Program-made: the position numbers and the translations under genes
Shown: positions 8,778-16,014 of the stretch, piece after piece
How the letters are laid out: each line of letters opens with the position of its first letter
Numbering within the stretch: the stretch's first letter is position 1
The notes under the pieces: model-generated
What the model was told of the DNA's origin: nothing
Database searches by the model: none
Seen by the model: the letters and a program-made list of their open reading frames with translations, nothing else
Assembly: GCA_964353745.1 (NCBI GenBank)
Contig: CAYGWD010000013.1
Location: forward strand, 1-30,494
Direction of reading: 5' to 3'
DNA: 30,494 nt
Source: CS1-C013 sp964353745
GTDB lineage: Archaea; Aenigmatarchaeota; Aenigmatarchaeia; Aenigmatarchaeales; Aenigmatarchaeaceae

Positions 8778-8795
8778 ATGTGCGGAGGGCATGCT
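8778..8795 (+). repeat. 18-bp direct repeat, copy 1, carrying a tRNA-Leu 3'-end fragment
   Basis: The 18-mer ATGTGCGGAGGGCATGCT occurs here and again at 12099-12116. Its core TGCGGAGGGCA (11 bp) equals the last bases of the tRNA-Leu gene at 13077-13175, in the same orientation. It lies in the 205-base gap between the Nudix-like gene and the Dcd-like gene. The gap also contains an imperfect inverted repeat: GCCCT and CCGC (8749-8762) can pair with GCGG and AGGGC (8782-8790). Confidence 0.75.
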
Positions 8796-8889
8796 TGTCT
8801 TGCGGTTCAGAGTGGAATAATTTAATAAATGTAAAAATACTTAATAGAAGAAAATAAAAAAAGACCTACTATTCTTCTTTGCGCAAGCA

Positions 8890-8898
8890 TTTATTTTT
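8890..8898 (+). promoter_or_regulatory. TATA-like box of the Dcd-like gene
   Basis: An A/T-rich TTTATTTTTT element stands about 19-27 bases before the ATG at 8917, and no Shine-Dalgarno is seen. Confidence 0.45.
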
Positions 8899-8916
8899 TT
8901 CAGTACATTTACTGAT

Positions 8917-9987
8917 ATGGCAATTTGGACTGAAAAGGAAATCAGAGAAGCTCTTTCAAAGGGATCTCTGGAAGTTGATCCAACTCCCAAGATTGGGGAA
9001 ATTTCGATAGATCTTAGCGTCGACAAGGTTTTCAAGGTACCTCAGGAAGATTTTAGCCTTCTGATGAAAGGGTATTATGACTTGCATAATCCATTTGAGC
9101 AGGGCAGGTTCAGCAATACCATGGAACTTTTAGGATTGGACAACACCCTATCCAAGGAGATCAAACCATGTGATGGAAAGTGGAAGCTGCCGCCAGATCA
9201 GCATGCATCGGCAGGAACATACATGCTCCGCTACAAGGAGCGCTTCAAATTCAACGAAGATATCGATTATTCCCTGACAAAGAGGAGCAGCTACGCAAGA
9301 TGCGGTATTGCGGGATTTAGCCAGGACAACATAGACGGCCATTTTTATGACGCGGTTCTCAGCTTTGCCAACAATGTAATATATGAAGGTGATGCAATCA
9401 GCCAGCTGACACTGTATGATAAGGGAACAACTGTTTTGTCCCGGAAGGAGTTGGCTGGAATCATGGGTACTGATGAGCTAAGGGTGTTTGATGAAACATC
9501 AAGAGACTTCGGAGAGGCTAATGAGTTGACAGCAAGAATAATCAATCCTGACGACGATCAGTGTTGCTACCCATTCACATCTTATCTTGACTTGAGACTC
9601 CACCAAAAAGTGAAGGCTTTCGAAGGATTCACCATAGACAGGAAGAACTTTAATCCGTATGATTTTATGCCGATAGACTTGTCCATTTATGGCCAGAAAT
9701 ATTATGCAAGGTTCATGATTGGAAGGACCCGCGAGAGAGTCAAGCTCGGTCCAAATTATGCTGGATTATTGCCAAAGTGCGATCCCATTCACCACTCTAC
9801 CATATGCTACGCCCCGTTCATCAAGCCTGGAAGCGATGGAGTCATAGTCACTGAGATTCTGCCTTCGGATCCGAATTTTGGTCTGCATCATGACATGATA
9901 ATTCCGCTGTATGTCGTGCCAGTCAAGAGTCCTGTAAGATATCAGGGGAAGTTCAACCACCAAAAAGAAGTCGCCCTTCCCTGGTAG
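8917..9987 (+). CDS. dcd: Two-domain dCTP deaminase-like protein (Dcd family)
   Basis: This 356-residue protein resembles the long, tandem-domain 2'-deoxycytidine 5'-triphosphate deaminase family rather than the usual Dcd of about 190 residues. Residues 123-131 (RSSYARCGI) match the nucleotide-binding RSSLARLG motif. A second domain begins near TSYLDLRLHQKVKAFEGF, contains RVKLGPNYAGLL, and ends with YQGKFNHQ, like the Dcd C-terminal tail. In the segment where characterised Dcd enzymes read VLEF, with the catalytic Glu, this protein reads VLSFANN, so the first domain may lack deaminase chemistry. Coding DNA looks more GC-rich than the membrane-protein genes that follow. It lies between two tRNA-Leu 3'-end fragments. 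Confidence 0.72.
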   Translation: MAIWTEKEIREALSKGSLEVDPTPKIGEISIDLSVDKVFKVPQEDFSLLMKGYYDLHNPFEQGRFSNTMELLGLDNTLSKEIKPCDGKWKLPPDQHASAGTYMLRYKERFKFNEDIDYSLTKRSSYARCGIAGFSQDNIDGHFYDAVLSFANNVIYEGDAISQLTLYDKGTTVLSRKELAGIMGTDELRVFDETSRDFGEANELTARIINPDDDQCCYPFTSYLDLRLHQKVKAFEGFTIDRKNFNPYDFMPIDLSIYGQKYYARFMIGRTRERVKLGPNYAGLLPKCDPIHHSTICYAPFIKPGSDGVIVTEILPSDPNFGLHHDMIIPLYVVPVKSPVRYQGKFNHQKEVALPW

Positions 9988-10055
9988 TATTGTAAATTAT
10001 TCAAGGAAATCCTGAAGTCTGTGTACGTATATTCTGAATACTGAATCATAAGACA

Positions 10056-10064
10056 TGCGGAGGG
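10056..10064 (+). repeat. Short tRNA-Leu 3'-end match (9 bp)
   Basis: TGCGGAGGG in the gap between the Dcd-like gene and the 303-aa membrane protein matches the tRNA-Leu acceptor end in the same orientation. At nine bases it is the weakest of the copies and could be chance. Its regular placement between gene cassettes is the reason for listing it. Nothing else is evident in this 161-base gap. Confidence 0.35.
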
Positions 10065-10148
10065 TACGTTAGAACTCCAATTAACCCCGCTTTCTTCTCG
10101 AAAATTTTGTTTCTTTTAATTATATGCATGCATTGAATATTTATAGAT

Positions 10149-11060
10149 TTAATTTTTCAGTAGAGTTTTGAGCCAACTAATAATCAATGAAGGAGAAACA
10201 AACACAATTATTACTAATATTACTGTAATAATTATCATTACTAATGTTTCATATCCTTTAGGAATGGGTATTCTTACAGCTAATTTTACTTTAAAAACTT
10301 CTATCCAATTAAATGCAACATATAGTAAGGCACAAACAGACAAAAACCATAAAACAGCGTATGCCTGAAAGATTAAAGGAGCTCCCTTAAATATAGGAAA
10401 CATATCACTTGCTATAAAGCCAAGTAGTGAAGCTAGAAACAGCATTAAGATATTTTCTACACCTTTATTTTTTCTAATTTCATTATTTTTATCTTCTGAA
10501 GATTGCGAACTATTAAAGCTTTCATTTTGAGTTTTATTTTTCTTTTTTGTGGAAACCTTATCCGTCTTTAAAAATTTGTAAATCACGTACGTTGTCAAGG
10601 AAGAAATTAATATAATAGTTATTGTATAAAATGGTTCATCAACATAGATTATAAACGGATGTAGTAAAAGTCCTATGTAAATAAATATTATGAAAAATAT
10701 AATCCCGATGCATATTTTCTTTATAATGTTGCTTCTCTCTATCTTATAGAAATATGCAAATAAAAGAACAAAAAATATGACTAATGAATTAGACAGACCT
10801 ATTGAAAGAACAGTAGCAGATTTATCTAAACCGCTTACTGTATAGATGTTTAAACCCCCGATTACGTAGGAAACGGCATTAAAGACTAAGCTTAAGGGGA
10901 TTGACCAAAAAATAGTTTCAAATTCTGAAAAACTTCCAAGTTTACCAAACCAATGCCTTAGGCAAGATATCAATATAAAACCAGGGACAAAAGCCATTAA
11001 TAATAATGAAATGCCTTCTTGAGTCTTTAAAAAATCTAATAAATCGCTCATTTCAATCAA
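10149..11060 (-). CDS. Polytopic membrane protein, 303 aa, DUF6338-like N-terminus
   Basis: I see about eight hydrophobic segments (near residues 15-35, 50-75, 84-104, 113-134, 145-162, 203-220, 228-250 and 272-298). A charged, Lys/Ser/Asn-rich loop lies around residues 165-200. The start MAFVPGFILISCLRHWFGKL, then FSEFETIFWSIPLSLVF, shares PGFI...FSEFE...WS with the plus-strand gene at 11415-12008, so the two are related at the N-terminus. The function is unknown. The gene is AT-rich and lies between tRNA-Leu 3'-end fragments, suggesting acquisition as an accessory cassette. An in-frame ATG at 11051 is an alternative start. It diverges from the small gene at 11263. Confidence 0.75.
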   Translation of the reverse strand: MIEMSDLLDFLKTQEGISLLLMAFVPGFILISCLRHWFGKLGSFSEFETIFWSIPLSLVFNAVSYVIGGLNIYTVSGLDKSATVLSIGLSNSLVIFFVLLFAYFYKIERSNIIKKICIGIIFFIIFIYIGLLLHPFIIYVDEPFYTITIILISSLTTYVIYKFLKTDKVSTKKKNKTQNESFNSSQSSEDKNNEIRKNKGVENILMLFLASLLGFIASDMFPIFKGAPLIFQAYAVLWFLSVCALLYVAFNWIEVFKVKLAVRIPIPKGYETLVMIIITVILVIIVFVSPSLIISWLKTLLKN

Positions 11061-11262
11061 TTAAGAATATAGAAAATTAAGAATTAAAGTGTTACTAATC
11101 AAATAAATTAACTAGTTATTTTTATATGAATTATATTCTCTATCTCTCTATCTTCCAACCACATCATACATTACTATAATTATATAATTATTACTTAATG
11201 AATTCTATAGAAGAATCAAGAGCTGTTTTTAAACACTTGAAACAAATATTTAATTGATAAAT

Positions 11263-11418
11263 ATGACTGATAATAAAAAAACTGAAAAAGAATCTAAAAC
11301 TGAAACAAAGTCTTTTATGATTTTAAAGGAAATTAAAGTTGCTAAAATAACTACTGACGAACAACCTAAAATACCAGAGCCAAGCTCTAAGAATATTAAG
11401 AAAAATGAAAGCGAGTGA
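11263..11418 (+). CDS. Small hydrophilic protein, 51 aa
   Basis: A short open frame encodes a 51-residue Lys/Glu/Thr-rich peptide (MTDNKKTEKESKTETKS...) with no hydrophobic segment and likely disordered. Support for its being a gene comes from a TTTTTAAA box about 30-37 bases upstream and from its TGA stop overlapping the GTG start of the next gene (GTGA, 11415-11418), a classic coupled-translation junction. It may help set expression of the membrane protein or bind it. No homologue is recognised. Confidence 0.55.
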   Translation: MTDNKKTEKESKTETKSFMILKEIKVAKITTDEQPKIPEPSSKNIKKNESE

Positions 11419-12008
11419 TAAAATTGGTTTTACCATCACTAACTGAAATAATAATAGTTATAATTTTGATAATTCCAGGATTTATATTTTCTTGGTTATT
11501 CAGACGTATTACTGCTATAGGTGGTAAATTCTCTGAGTTTGAAATAACAATATGGAGTTTGATTAGCACTTTACCAATTTATATTATTTTTAGTTTAATA
11601 ACTGGAATTCAAAATATAGAGACTTTAGAAGAAAATATATTTTCTCCAAGTTATCTATTTTTATTAAGTTCTTTACCAGTTTTATTAGGCCTTTTTTTAG
11701 GATTTATAATTAAAAAAACGATAAGAAAAGAATTTGTATATGGAGATTGTTGGCATGGATCTCTTAATAAATTAATATCACGTGGTGGCTATTTAATTGT
11801 AATTACAAAAGATGGAAAAGAATATATAGGCAAATTACATTCTTTTGGAGAAGATGACACTAAGGAATTGGTTTTGAGGGATCCTGAACAAATAATAAGA
11901 AATAAGAAAATGAAGGTTATAAGTAAATTTAAAGTAGGCAGGGAGATATTATTTTTAAAAAATGATATAAGTAGAATATTATTTTTTAATGAAATTAATC
12001 TTCCATAA
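11415..12008 (+). CDS. DUF6338-like membrane protein, 197 aa
   Basis: Three hydrophobic segments (about residues 9-29, 42-63 and 79-98) are followed by a cytosolic domain of about 90 residues. The N-terminus carries PGFIFSWLFRRITAIGGKFSEFEITIWS. The C-terminal domain reads GYLIVITKDGKEYIGKLHSF, ELVLRDPEQI and ILFLKNDISRILF, a small beta-barrel-like pattern that I associate with the DUF6338 family. Its role is unknown. The GTG start overlaps the stop of the small upstream gene by four bases. Base composition is strongly AT-rich. The divergent gene at 10149-11060 shares the N-terminal signature but lacks this C-terminal domain. Confidence 0.72.
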   Translation: MIKLVLPSLTEIIIVIILIIPGFIFSWLFRRITAIGGKFSEFEITIWSLISTLPIYIIFSLITGIQNIETLEENIFSPSYLFLLSSLPVLLGLFLGFIIKKTIRKEFVYGDCWHGSLNKLISRGGYLIVITKDGKEYIGKLHSFGEDDTKELVLRDPEQIIRNKKMKVISKFKVGREILFLKNDISRILFFNEINLP

Positions 12009-12098
12009 TTCCAAGTTATTTCAGAAATTTCCTTTTATTTTTCTAGCACTTCTTTCCAGTTGCTAATCAAGAAGAAGGTGAGATTAAATGGAGTTCAC

Positions 12099-12116
12099 AT
12101 GTGCGGAGGGCATGCT
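12099..12116 (+). repeat. 18-bp direct repeat, copy 2, carrying a tRNA-Leu 3'-end fragment
   Basis: This is identical over 18 bp to 8778-8795 and shares TGCGGAGGGCA with the 3' end of the tRNA-Leu gene at 13077. It lies in the 275-base gap between the DUF6338-like gene and the TSUP permease gene. Apart from a promoter-like AAAATTTAAG at about 12261-12270, I see nothing else in the gap. Confidence 0.75.
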
Positions 12117-12283
12117 ACAGGACCGAGGTTCGTATCTATGTTGTTAAAATGAGTGTAAAGATGAGAATAGAAAAATGGTTTCACTATTTAGAACTAATTT
12201 TATAGCCTAAACCTAACATTTGTATCGAGTAATATGGATTTCATATTAATATCATTCGAACGTAAAATTTAAGAGTGAACTAA

Positions 12284-13027
12284 ATGGATCCAATCAGTTT
12301 GGTTATCGTTTTCATCGTAGGCATAGCCGCCTCTTTCATAGGTAGTGTAGCAGGCGGCGGAGGCGGTTTGCTCTCAATACCTGCGCTAATTTTAATGGGG
12401 TTGCCGCCAAACATCGCGATAGCAACTAACAGACTTGGTTCCCTCGGCTTGGCAGGTTCGTCAATATACAAATTCGCAAAATCGAAGAAAATAATCTATT
12501 CTTATGCTCCGGTATTTATTATTCTAGCAATAATCGGATCGATAATTGGAGCTAATTTGCTAGTACAGATTGATGTTCAGTTGCTATCGAAAATCGTCGG
12601 AATTTTCATTTTATTGCCGTTGCCATTGATATTCATTAAAAATAAGGGCTTAAAGCGCGAGAAGCCTTCTAAACTGTACAGAAACTTCGGTTATGCGGCG
12701 TATTTTCTTGTAGCAGTTTACGACGCATTTTTCGGGGCCGGCGCTGGACTTATAGTAATATATATACTCGTTTTTACCGTAGGACTGCCGTTGATTCAAT
12801 CAATGGCTCTTGACAGAATATCTTCGGTTTTCAGTGCGGTTACTGCAACAATAATATTCGCATATTTTGGAATTATCGATTATCAAGTCGGAATTGTTCT
12901 ACTGATTGGAATGGCGTTAGGAGGTTACATTGGTACTCGAACAGCGATTAAGAAAGGAAACAAGTTTGTTAAGCTTGCATTCGCAATAGTAATAATTGCA
13001 TCAGCGATAAAGTTGATATTCTTCTAA
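12284..13027 (+). CDS. TSUP (TauE/SafE) family membrane permease
   Basis: This 247-residue, largely hydrophobic protein matches the TauE/SafE family of sulfite/organosulfonate exporters. The N-terminal repeat unit contains SFIGSVAGGGGGLLSIPALILMGLPPNIAIATNRLGSL. The second half carries the matching DAFFGAGAGLIVIYILVFTVGLPLIQSMALDRISSVFSAVTATIIF, so the usual internal duplication is visible. About eight membrane segments are predicted by eye. The substrate could be sulfite, a sulfonate or another small anion. It stands alone between a tRNA-Leu 3'-end fragment and the tRNA-Leu gene, the position of a cassette inserted at the tRNA. Confidence 0.9.
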   Translation: MDPISLVIVFIVGIAASFIGSVAGGGGGLLSIPALILMGLPPNIAIATNRLGSLGLAGSSIYKFAKSKKIIYSYAPVFIILAIIGSIIGANLLVQIDVQLLSKIVGIFILLPLPLIFIKNKGLKREKPSKLYRNFGYAAYFLVAVYDAFFGAGAGLIVIYILVFTVGLPLIQSMALDRISSVFSAVTATIIFAYFGIIDYQVGIVLLIGMALGGYIGTRTAIKKGNKFVKLAFAIVIIASAIKLIFF

Positions 13028-13076
13028 ATTTACTGTGTTTTTTCGCACTAGCGTATGCACTGAACCTGGACCAGGA

Positions 13077-13175
13077 TGCGGAGGGCAGGATTTGAACCTG
13101 CGAATCCACTAAGGAACAGGCTTTTTGCTGACCATCCTCAAGCCTGCCGACTTGACCAGACTATCGGACCTCCGC
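13077..13175 (-). tRNA. tRNA-Leu (GAG) with a 13-nt intron
   Basis: The minus strand folds as a class II tRNA. The acceptor GCGGAGG pairs with CCTCCGC, followed by discriminator A. The D stem is CGA/TCG, the anticodon stem CAGGC/GCCTG, the long variable arm TTCCTTAGTGGATTC and the T arm GCAGG-TTCAAAT-CCTGC. The anticodon loop is 20 nt and begins TTGAGG, giving anticodon GAG. A 13-nt intron at 13123-13135, between positions 37 and 38, restores a 7-nt loop. A Ser(TGA) reading fits the D-stem spacing and discriminator A less well. It lies 25 bases downstream of rpl21e. Its 3' end is duplicated in part to its left. Confidence 0.88.
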
Positions 13176-13200
13176 TTACTATAGAATGAGTATTTAATAA

Positions 13201-13479
13201 TTATATCTTTTTCAAATGCTCCGGATTGGCTATCACTTTTTTGGTTTTATTGCCATCCTTTATCTCCAGCACATAGGCCCTTCCCCTCTTCTCAACAATC
13301 CCCCCGCACAATCCTTGGAACCTTCTAAAGGGCATGCCGCCCTCAGAAGAAGAGTTTATATCTATAACGACCTTGTCACCTATTTCGAATTCTTTTAAAA
13401 ACTCATTTATAGAGGCCTTTACAGATCTCCTAAACTTCTCTCTTGTCCTTCTTCTAGGTCCGTGAGACTTTACTACCAT
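13201..13479 (-). CDS. rpl21e: 50S ribosomal protein L21e
   Basis: This 92-residue protein matches archaeal/eukaryotic L21e of the large subunit: SHGPRRRTREKFR at the start, EFEIGDKVVIDIN in the middle and MPFRRFQGLCGGIVEKRGRAYVLEI after it, an SH3-like barrel with a basic N-terminus. The length is normal. It diverges from the kinase gene at 13523 across a 43-base gap with overlapping TATA-like elements, and tRNA-Leu follows on the same strand. Confidence 0.96.
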   Translation of the reverse strand: MVVKSHGPRRRTREKFRRSVKASINEFLKEFEIGDKVVIDINSSSEGGMPFRRFQGLCGGIVEKRGRAYVLEIKDGNKTKKVIANPEHLKKI

Positions 13480-13489
13480 GAAAACACCG

Positions 13490-13507
13490 TTTAATTAATT
13501 AATTAAA
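13490..13507. promoter_or_regulatory. Divergent promoter with palindromic TTAATTAATTAATTAA
   Basis: Tandem TTAA units lie about 16-32 bases upstream of the kinase ATG (13523) and 12-28 bases upstream of the rpl21e ATG (13479). They can act as TATA boxes in both directions. Both genes lack a Shine-Dalgarno, as expected for leaderless transcripts. Confidence 0.5.
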
Positions 13508-13522
13508 ACCTTATAAATTTAT

Positions 13523-14089
13523 ATGCTTTTGGTTGTTGGATTAACTGGTCTGGCAAGCTCTGGAAAGGGCGAGACCTCTAAATATCTGGTCGAGAAATAC
13601 GGATTTACAAGGCTCGTCTTCTCCGACGTTCTGAGAGAGGAGGCCGAGAAGAGAGACTTGCTGGAAGGCAAGAGCTATGAGGAGCAGAAAAACATTTTAT
13701 CAAAGCTTGGTGAAATGATGAGAAAGGCGAGCGGCAGATGGGACATCTTGGCTGTAAAACTGGTTGAAAAAATAAAGTCAGACAATTTTGAGAAAGTTGT
13801 TGTCGATGGTTTCAGATCTGTAGAAGAGGTTAATCTATTTAGGAAGAGTTTTGAGAAATTCTATCTAATTTTCGTGGAGGCTGACGAGAAAATAAGATTT
13901 GCTAGGAGGAGACTGGAAGACCCTAACATAAGCATAAACGACCTTAGACAGAGGGATAAAAGAGATGTTGAGGAACTGGGCCTAGGAAAAGTCGTAGCAA
14001 TGGCTGACTTTAAGATAAACAATGACCAGCAAGGACTAGAGAATTTACATAAAGGAATAGACGAACTTATGAAGAAAATCACTGGTTAG
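13523..14089 (+). CDS. P-loop nucleotide kinase-like protein (UPF0200/dephospho-CoA kinase-like)
   Basis: This 188-residue P-loop protein has Walker A GLASSGKGE at residues 9-17, a Walker B-like VVVDGFRS, a lid-like RRRLEDPNISINDLRQRDKRD and a C-terminal KVVAMADFKINND. This set resembles the archaeal UPF0200 family, related to dephospho-CoA kinase and adenylate kinase-like enzymes. The substrate is not known. The start codon lies a leaderless distance from the TTAATTAA element. Its last 11 bases overlap the 3' end of the convergent dCMP deaminase gene. Confidence 0.82.
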   Translation: MLLVVGLTGLASSGKGETSKYLVEKYGFTRLVFSDVLREEAEKRDLLEGKSYEEQKNILSKLGEMMRKASGRWDILAVKLVEKIKSDNFEKVVVDGFRSVEEVNLFRKSFEKFYLIFVEADEKIRFARRRLEDPNISINDLRQRDKRDVEELGLGKVVAMADFKINNDQQGLENLHKGIDELMKKITG

Positions 14090-14639
14090 GATAATTTTCT
14101 ACTTTGTCCTCTACATAAACTATTTCCACGCCAGCTTCCTTGAAGAATTTCCTGGTTAACTCGGCAGCGTGATATTTTTTCTGGCAAACCACTCTTTTAA
14201 TTCCAGCATTAATTATCATCTTACAGCATATAAAGCAAGGTTCGAATTTTACATATAGAGTAGAACCTTCGGTTGATATGCCGTGCAGAGCAGCCTGGAT
14301 AATTGCATTTTGTTCGGCATGCAGTGTTCTAACGCAGTGTTTTGATATTGAACCATCAGGATTTACAACATCGCTCATCAAATGTCCCACCTCGTCACAA
14401 TGAGACATGCCTATTGGAGCGCCAACATAACCTGTAGTGAGTATCCTTTTGTTCTTTACAATAACCGCACCGTTTCTTCCTCTGTCGCAAGTGCCCCTAG
14501 AACCAACCAGTTTTGCTATCTCCAAAAAATATTCATCCCAAGAAGGCCTCTTGTACTCTTCATGTTCGTCTTCAGAATCATTAGTCTTGGCTTTTCCTTT
14601 CAATTTGTTAACAGCTTCCTTTAATTCAGAATATTCCAT
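14079..14639 (-). CDS. Deoxycytidylate (dCMP) deaminase family protein
   Basis: This zinc-dependent cytidine/deoxycytidylate deaminase should convert dCMP to dUMP for dTMP synthesis. The zinc site is present: HAE at about residues 107-109 and PCFICC with two cysteine ligands at about 135 and 138. SRGTCDRGRNGAVIV and GYVGAPIGMSHCDE are typical of the dCMP deaminase/ComEB branch. I chose the ATG at 14639 because a TTTATAAA box is centred about 25 bases upstream; ATG 14645 and TTG 14657 in the same frame are alternatives. The gene follows Pus10 within 25 bases, so it may also be read from that transcript. Confidence 0.9.
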   Translation of the reverse strand: MEYSELKEAVNKLKGKAKTNDSEDEHEEYKRPSWDEYFLEIAKLVGSRGTCDRGRNGAVIVKNKRILTTGYVGAPIGMSHCDEVGHLMSDVVNPDGSISKHCVRTLHAEQNAIIQAALHGISTEGSTLYVKFEPCFICCKMIINAGIKRVVCQKKYHAAELTRKFFKEAGVEIVYVEDKVENYPNQ

Positions 14640-14660
14640 AATCATAATTGTAATCAAAAT

Positions 14661-14668
14661 TTTATAAA
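14661..14668 (-). promoter_or_regulatory. TATA box of the dCMP deaminase gene
   Basis: TTTATAAA on the minus strand overlaps the end of the Pus10 gene and is centred about 25 bases before the ATG at 14639. Confidence 0.5.
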
Positions 14669-15894
14669 TTCTTCGGTACCTCTATTTTTATAACATCCAG
14701 CTTTTTCGGCGTAGCTTTGACATTCAATATTTCAGAAACAGAAGGTTTTGTTCTATTTTCGTCCCCGTTAACCAATTCTTTTACATACAATCCAGCGGAT
14801 GTCTTTACTGTCAGTTCTATTTTCTTTGAATTTATTTGCTTGTATTTTAGATCCTTGACCATTCTCCTTCTTATCAAATCAGCTCTGCGATGGACAACCC
14901 TTATGGGCGTCTGTTGAGAAATAGTGCCTATCAATCCTTTTAGCTTTTTTAATTCTTCTTTTTTTACAGGTTTATCGAAATCCACAATGACTTTGTAGGT
15001 TTTGTCTCCTTTTTCTGATTTTATTATCACAACGGTGTTCTTATCAGAGAACTTTAATTTATTCACCCTAACCTTCCCAGTCTTATTTATCCCTTTTTGA
15101 ATCTGTTTCAAGTTGATGAACCTTTTTTGAGGTTCTGCTATCTCAATTACAAACGGTCTCCAACCCAAGCATCTCGCATTAACATCTTCTCTGCCTGCTC
15201 CGTGCATCGAATTGCCTTTTCCCTTTGCAACTTTCATTATAGGTTTCGCAATTATTTCCTGAACAGACGTCTTGTATTTGCCAGGAGTTCCCCACTTGCA
15301 TTGAGGAATTCCCCTTATCAGTTTCTGATAATAGCCAAAAATGTAAAGCGAGTTTATTTGCAAATCTATTTTCTTGTTGACAAAATCCGCTATCGCAACA
15401 ACATCCGGCGTCTTGAAATTGGTAGGCTTCTTGAAGAGGAAACCTAGCCTCTTGCCTAACTCTCTGTTTATCTCGGTCTTTATCGATTCAACGTACTCGA
15501 TGCCAACCTCTTCCCAAAGTTTTTCTTCCTTATCAAGAATTTCTTCTGAAACCTTTGAACCGACCAAGAAATCATTAAAATCTATTTTCTTAAGTTTGCT
15601 CTCAGCCTTTCTTGTCATCGAATCCATGTAATCGAAGAGGTTGCCGCAGAGCCAGCATTTCTCCTTTTTCATTTTTTCAAATTCCTTGTTCTGCCTGAAG
15701 GTGAATCCATAGAAATTGTTTGAATTTATCTTTGAATAGTCTATTAATTTACCGTCAACCAGCATTGCAATTGTAGTTCTTATTATTCTGCCTCTTTCAT
15801 CGTCCCTGTAACCATAAAGCAAATTACCGAAAAGTCTTCCAAGGCAATGGTCGCATAGTTTTCTGTCCAAAATCTTTACAATCTCATCTAGCAT
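14662..15894 (-). CDS. pus10: tRNA pseudouridine synthase Pus10
   Basis: Pus10 makes pseudouridine 54 (and in archaea often 55) in the tRNA T loop. The N-terminal zinc module shows LCDHCLGRLFG and CWLCGNLF. The catalytic block reads HGAGREDVNARCLGWRPFVIEI, where the Asp of REDV is the expected catalytic residue. GLIGTISQQTPIRVVHRRADLIRRR and TVKTSAGLYVKELVNGDENRTKPSV are further family blocks. I chose ATG 15894 (MLDEIVKILDRKLCDHC, 410 aa), where Pus10 homology starts; ATG 15939 would add 15 unconserved-looking residues. It lies 120 bases downstream of srp54 on the same strand. Confidence 0.93.
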   Translation of the reverse strand: MLDEIVKILDRKLCDHCLGRLFGNLLYGYRDDERGRIIRTTIAMLVDGKLIDYSKINSNNFYGFTFRQNKEFEKMKKEKCWLCGNLFDYMDSMTRKAESKLKKIDFNDFLVGSKVSEEILDKEEKLWEEVGIEYVESIKTEINRELGKRLGFLFKKPTNFKTPDVVAIADFVNKKIDLQINSLYIFGYYQKLIRGIPQCKWGTPGKYKTSVQEIIAKPIMKVAKGKGNSMHGAGREDVNARCLGWRPFVIEIAEPQKRFINLKQIQKGINKTGKVRVNKLKFSDKNTVVIIKSEKGDKTYKVIVDFDKPVKKEELKKLKGLIGTISQQTPIRVVHRRADLIRRRMVKDLKYKQINSKKIELTVKTSAGLYVKELVNGDENRTKPSVSEILNVKATPKKLDVIKIEVPKNL

Positions 15895-16014
15895 AATATC
15901 CCTTTCATATCTAATATCCAGTTTATTACAGATATACATCTACAGGACAAATAGCTTTCTCTTCCTAAAGATGTTTTATTTCCTTTTATTGAAGCAAGTT
16001 CTTCTTTAGGAATA

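Noticed and set aside
8741..8820. A complete tRNA pseudogene around the first repeat
   Set aside because: Only the acceptor-end segment matches; no T arm or anticodon arm could be traced.
8778..8825. A 15-codon frame starting MCGGHA at the first 18-bp repeat, with a similar MCGGHA start at 12099-12152
   Set aside because: The shared residues come only from the exact repeat. The frames diverge immediately after it and differ in length, and the repeat is better explained by the tRNA-Leu 3' end.
11161..11200. AT-rich near-palindrome (ATAATTATATAATTAT) as an origin or operator
   Set aside because: It lies in a very AT-rich divergent promoter gap, where such palindromes are expected by composition, and no repeated boxes accompany it.
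12089..12145. An 18-codon frame with a GGTGA element upstream, overlapping the second repeat
   Set aside because: It is too short, shows no coding signature, and has no counterpart around the other repeat copies.
15895..15939. 15-residue N-terminal extension of Pus10
   Set aside because: The conserved start MLDEIVKILDRKLCDHC begins at 15894 and the extension has no family similarity.
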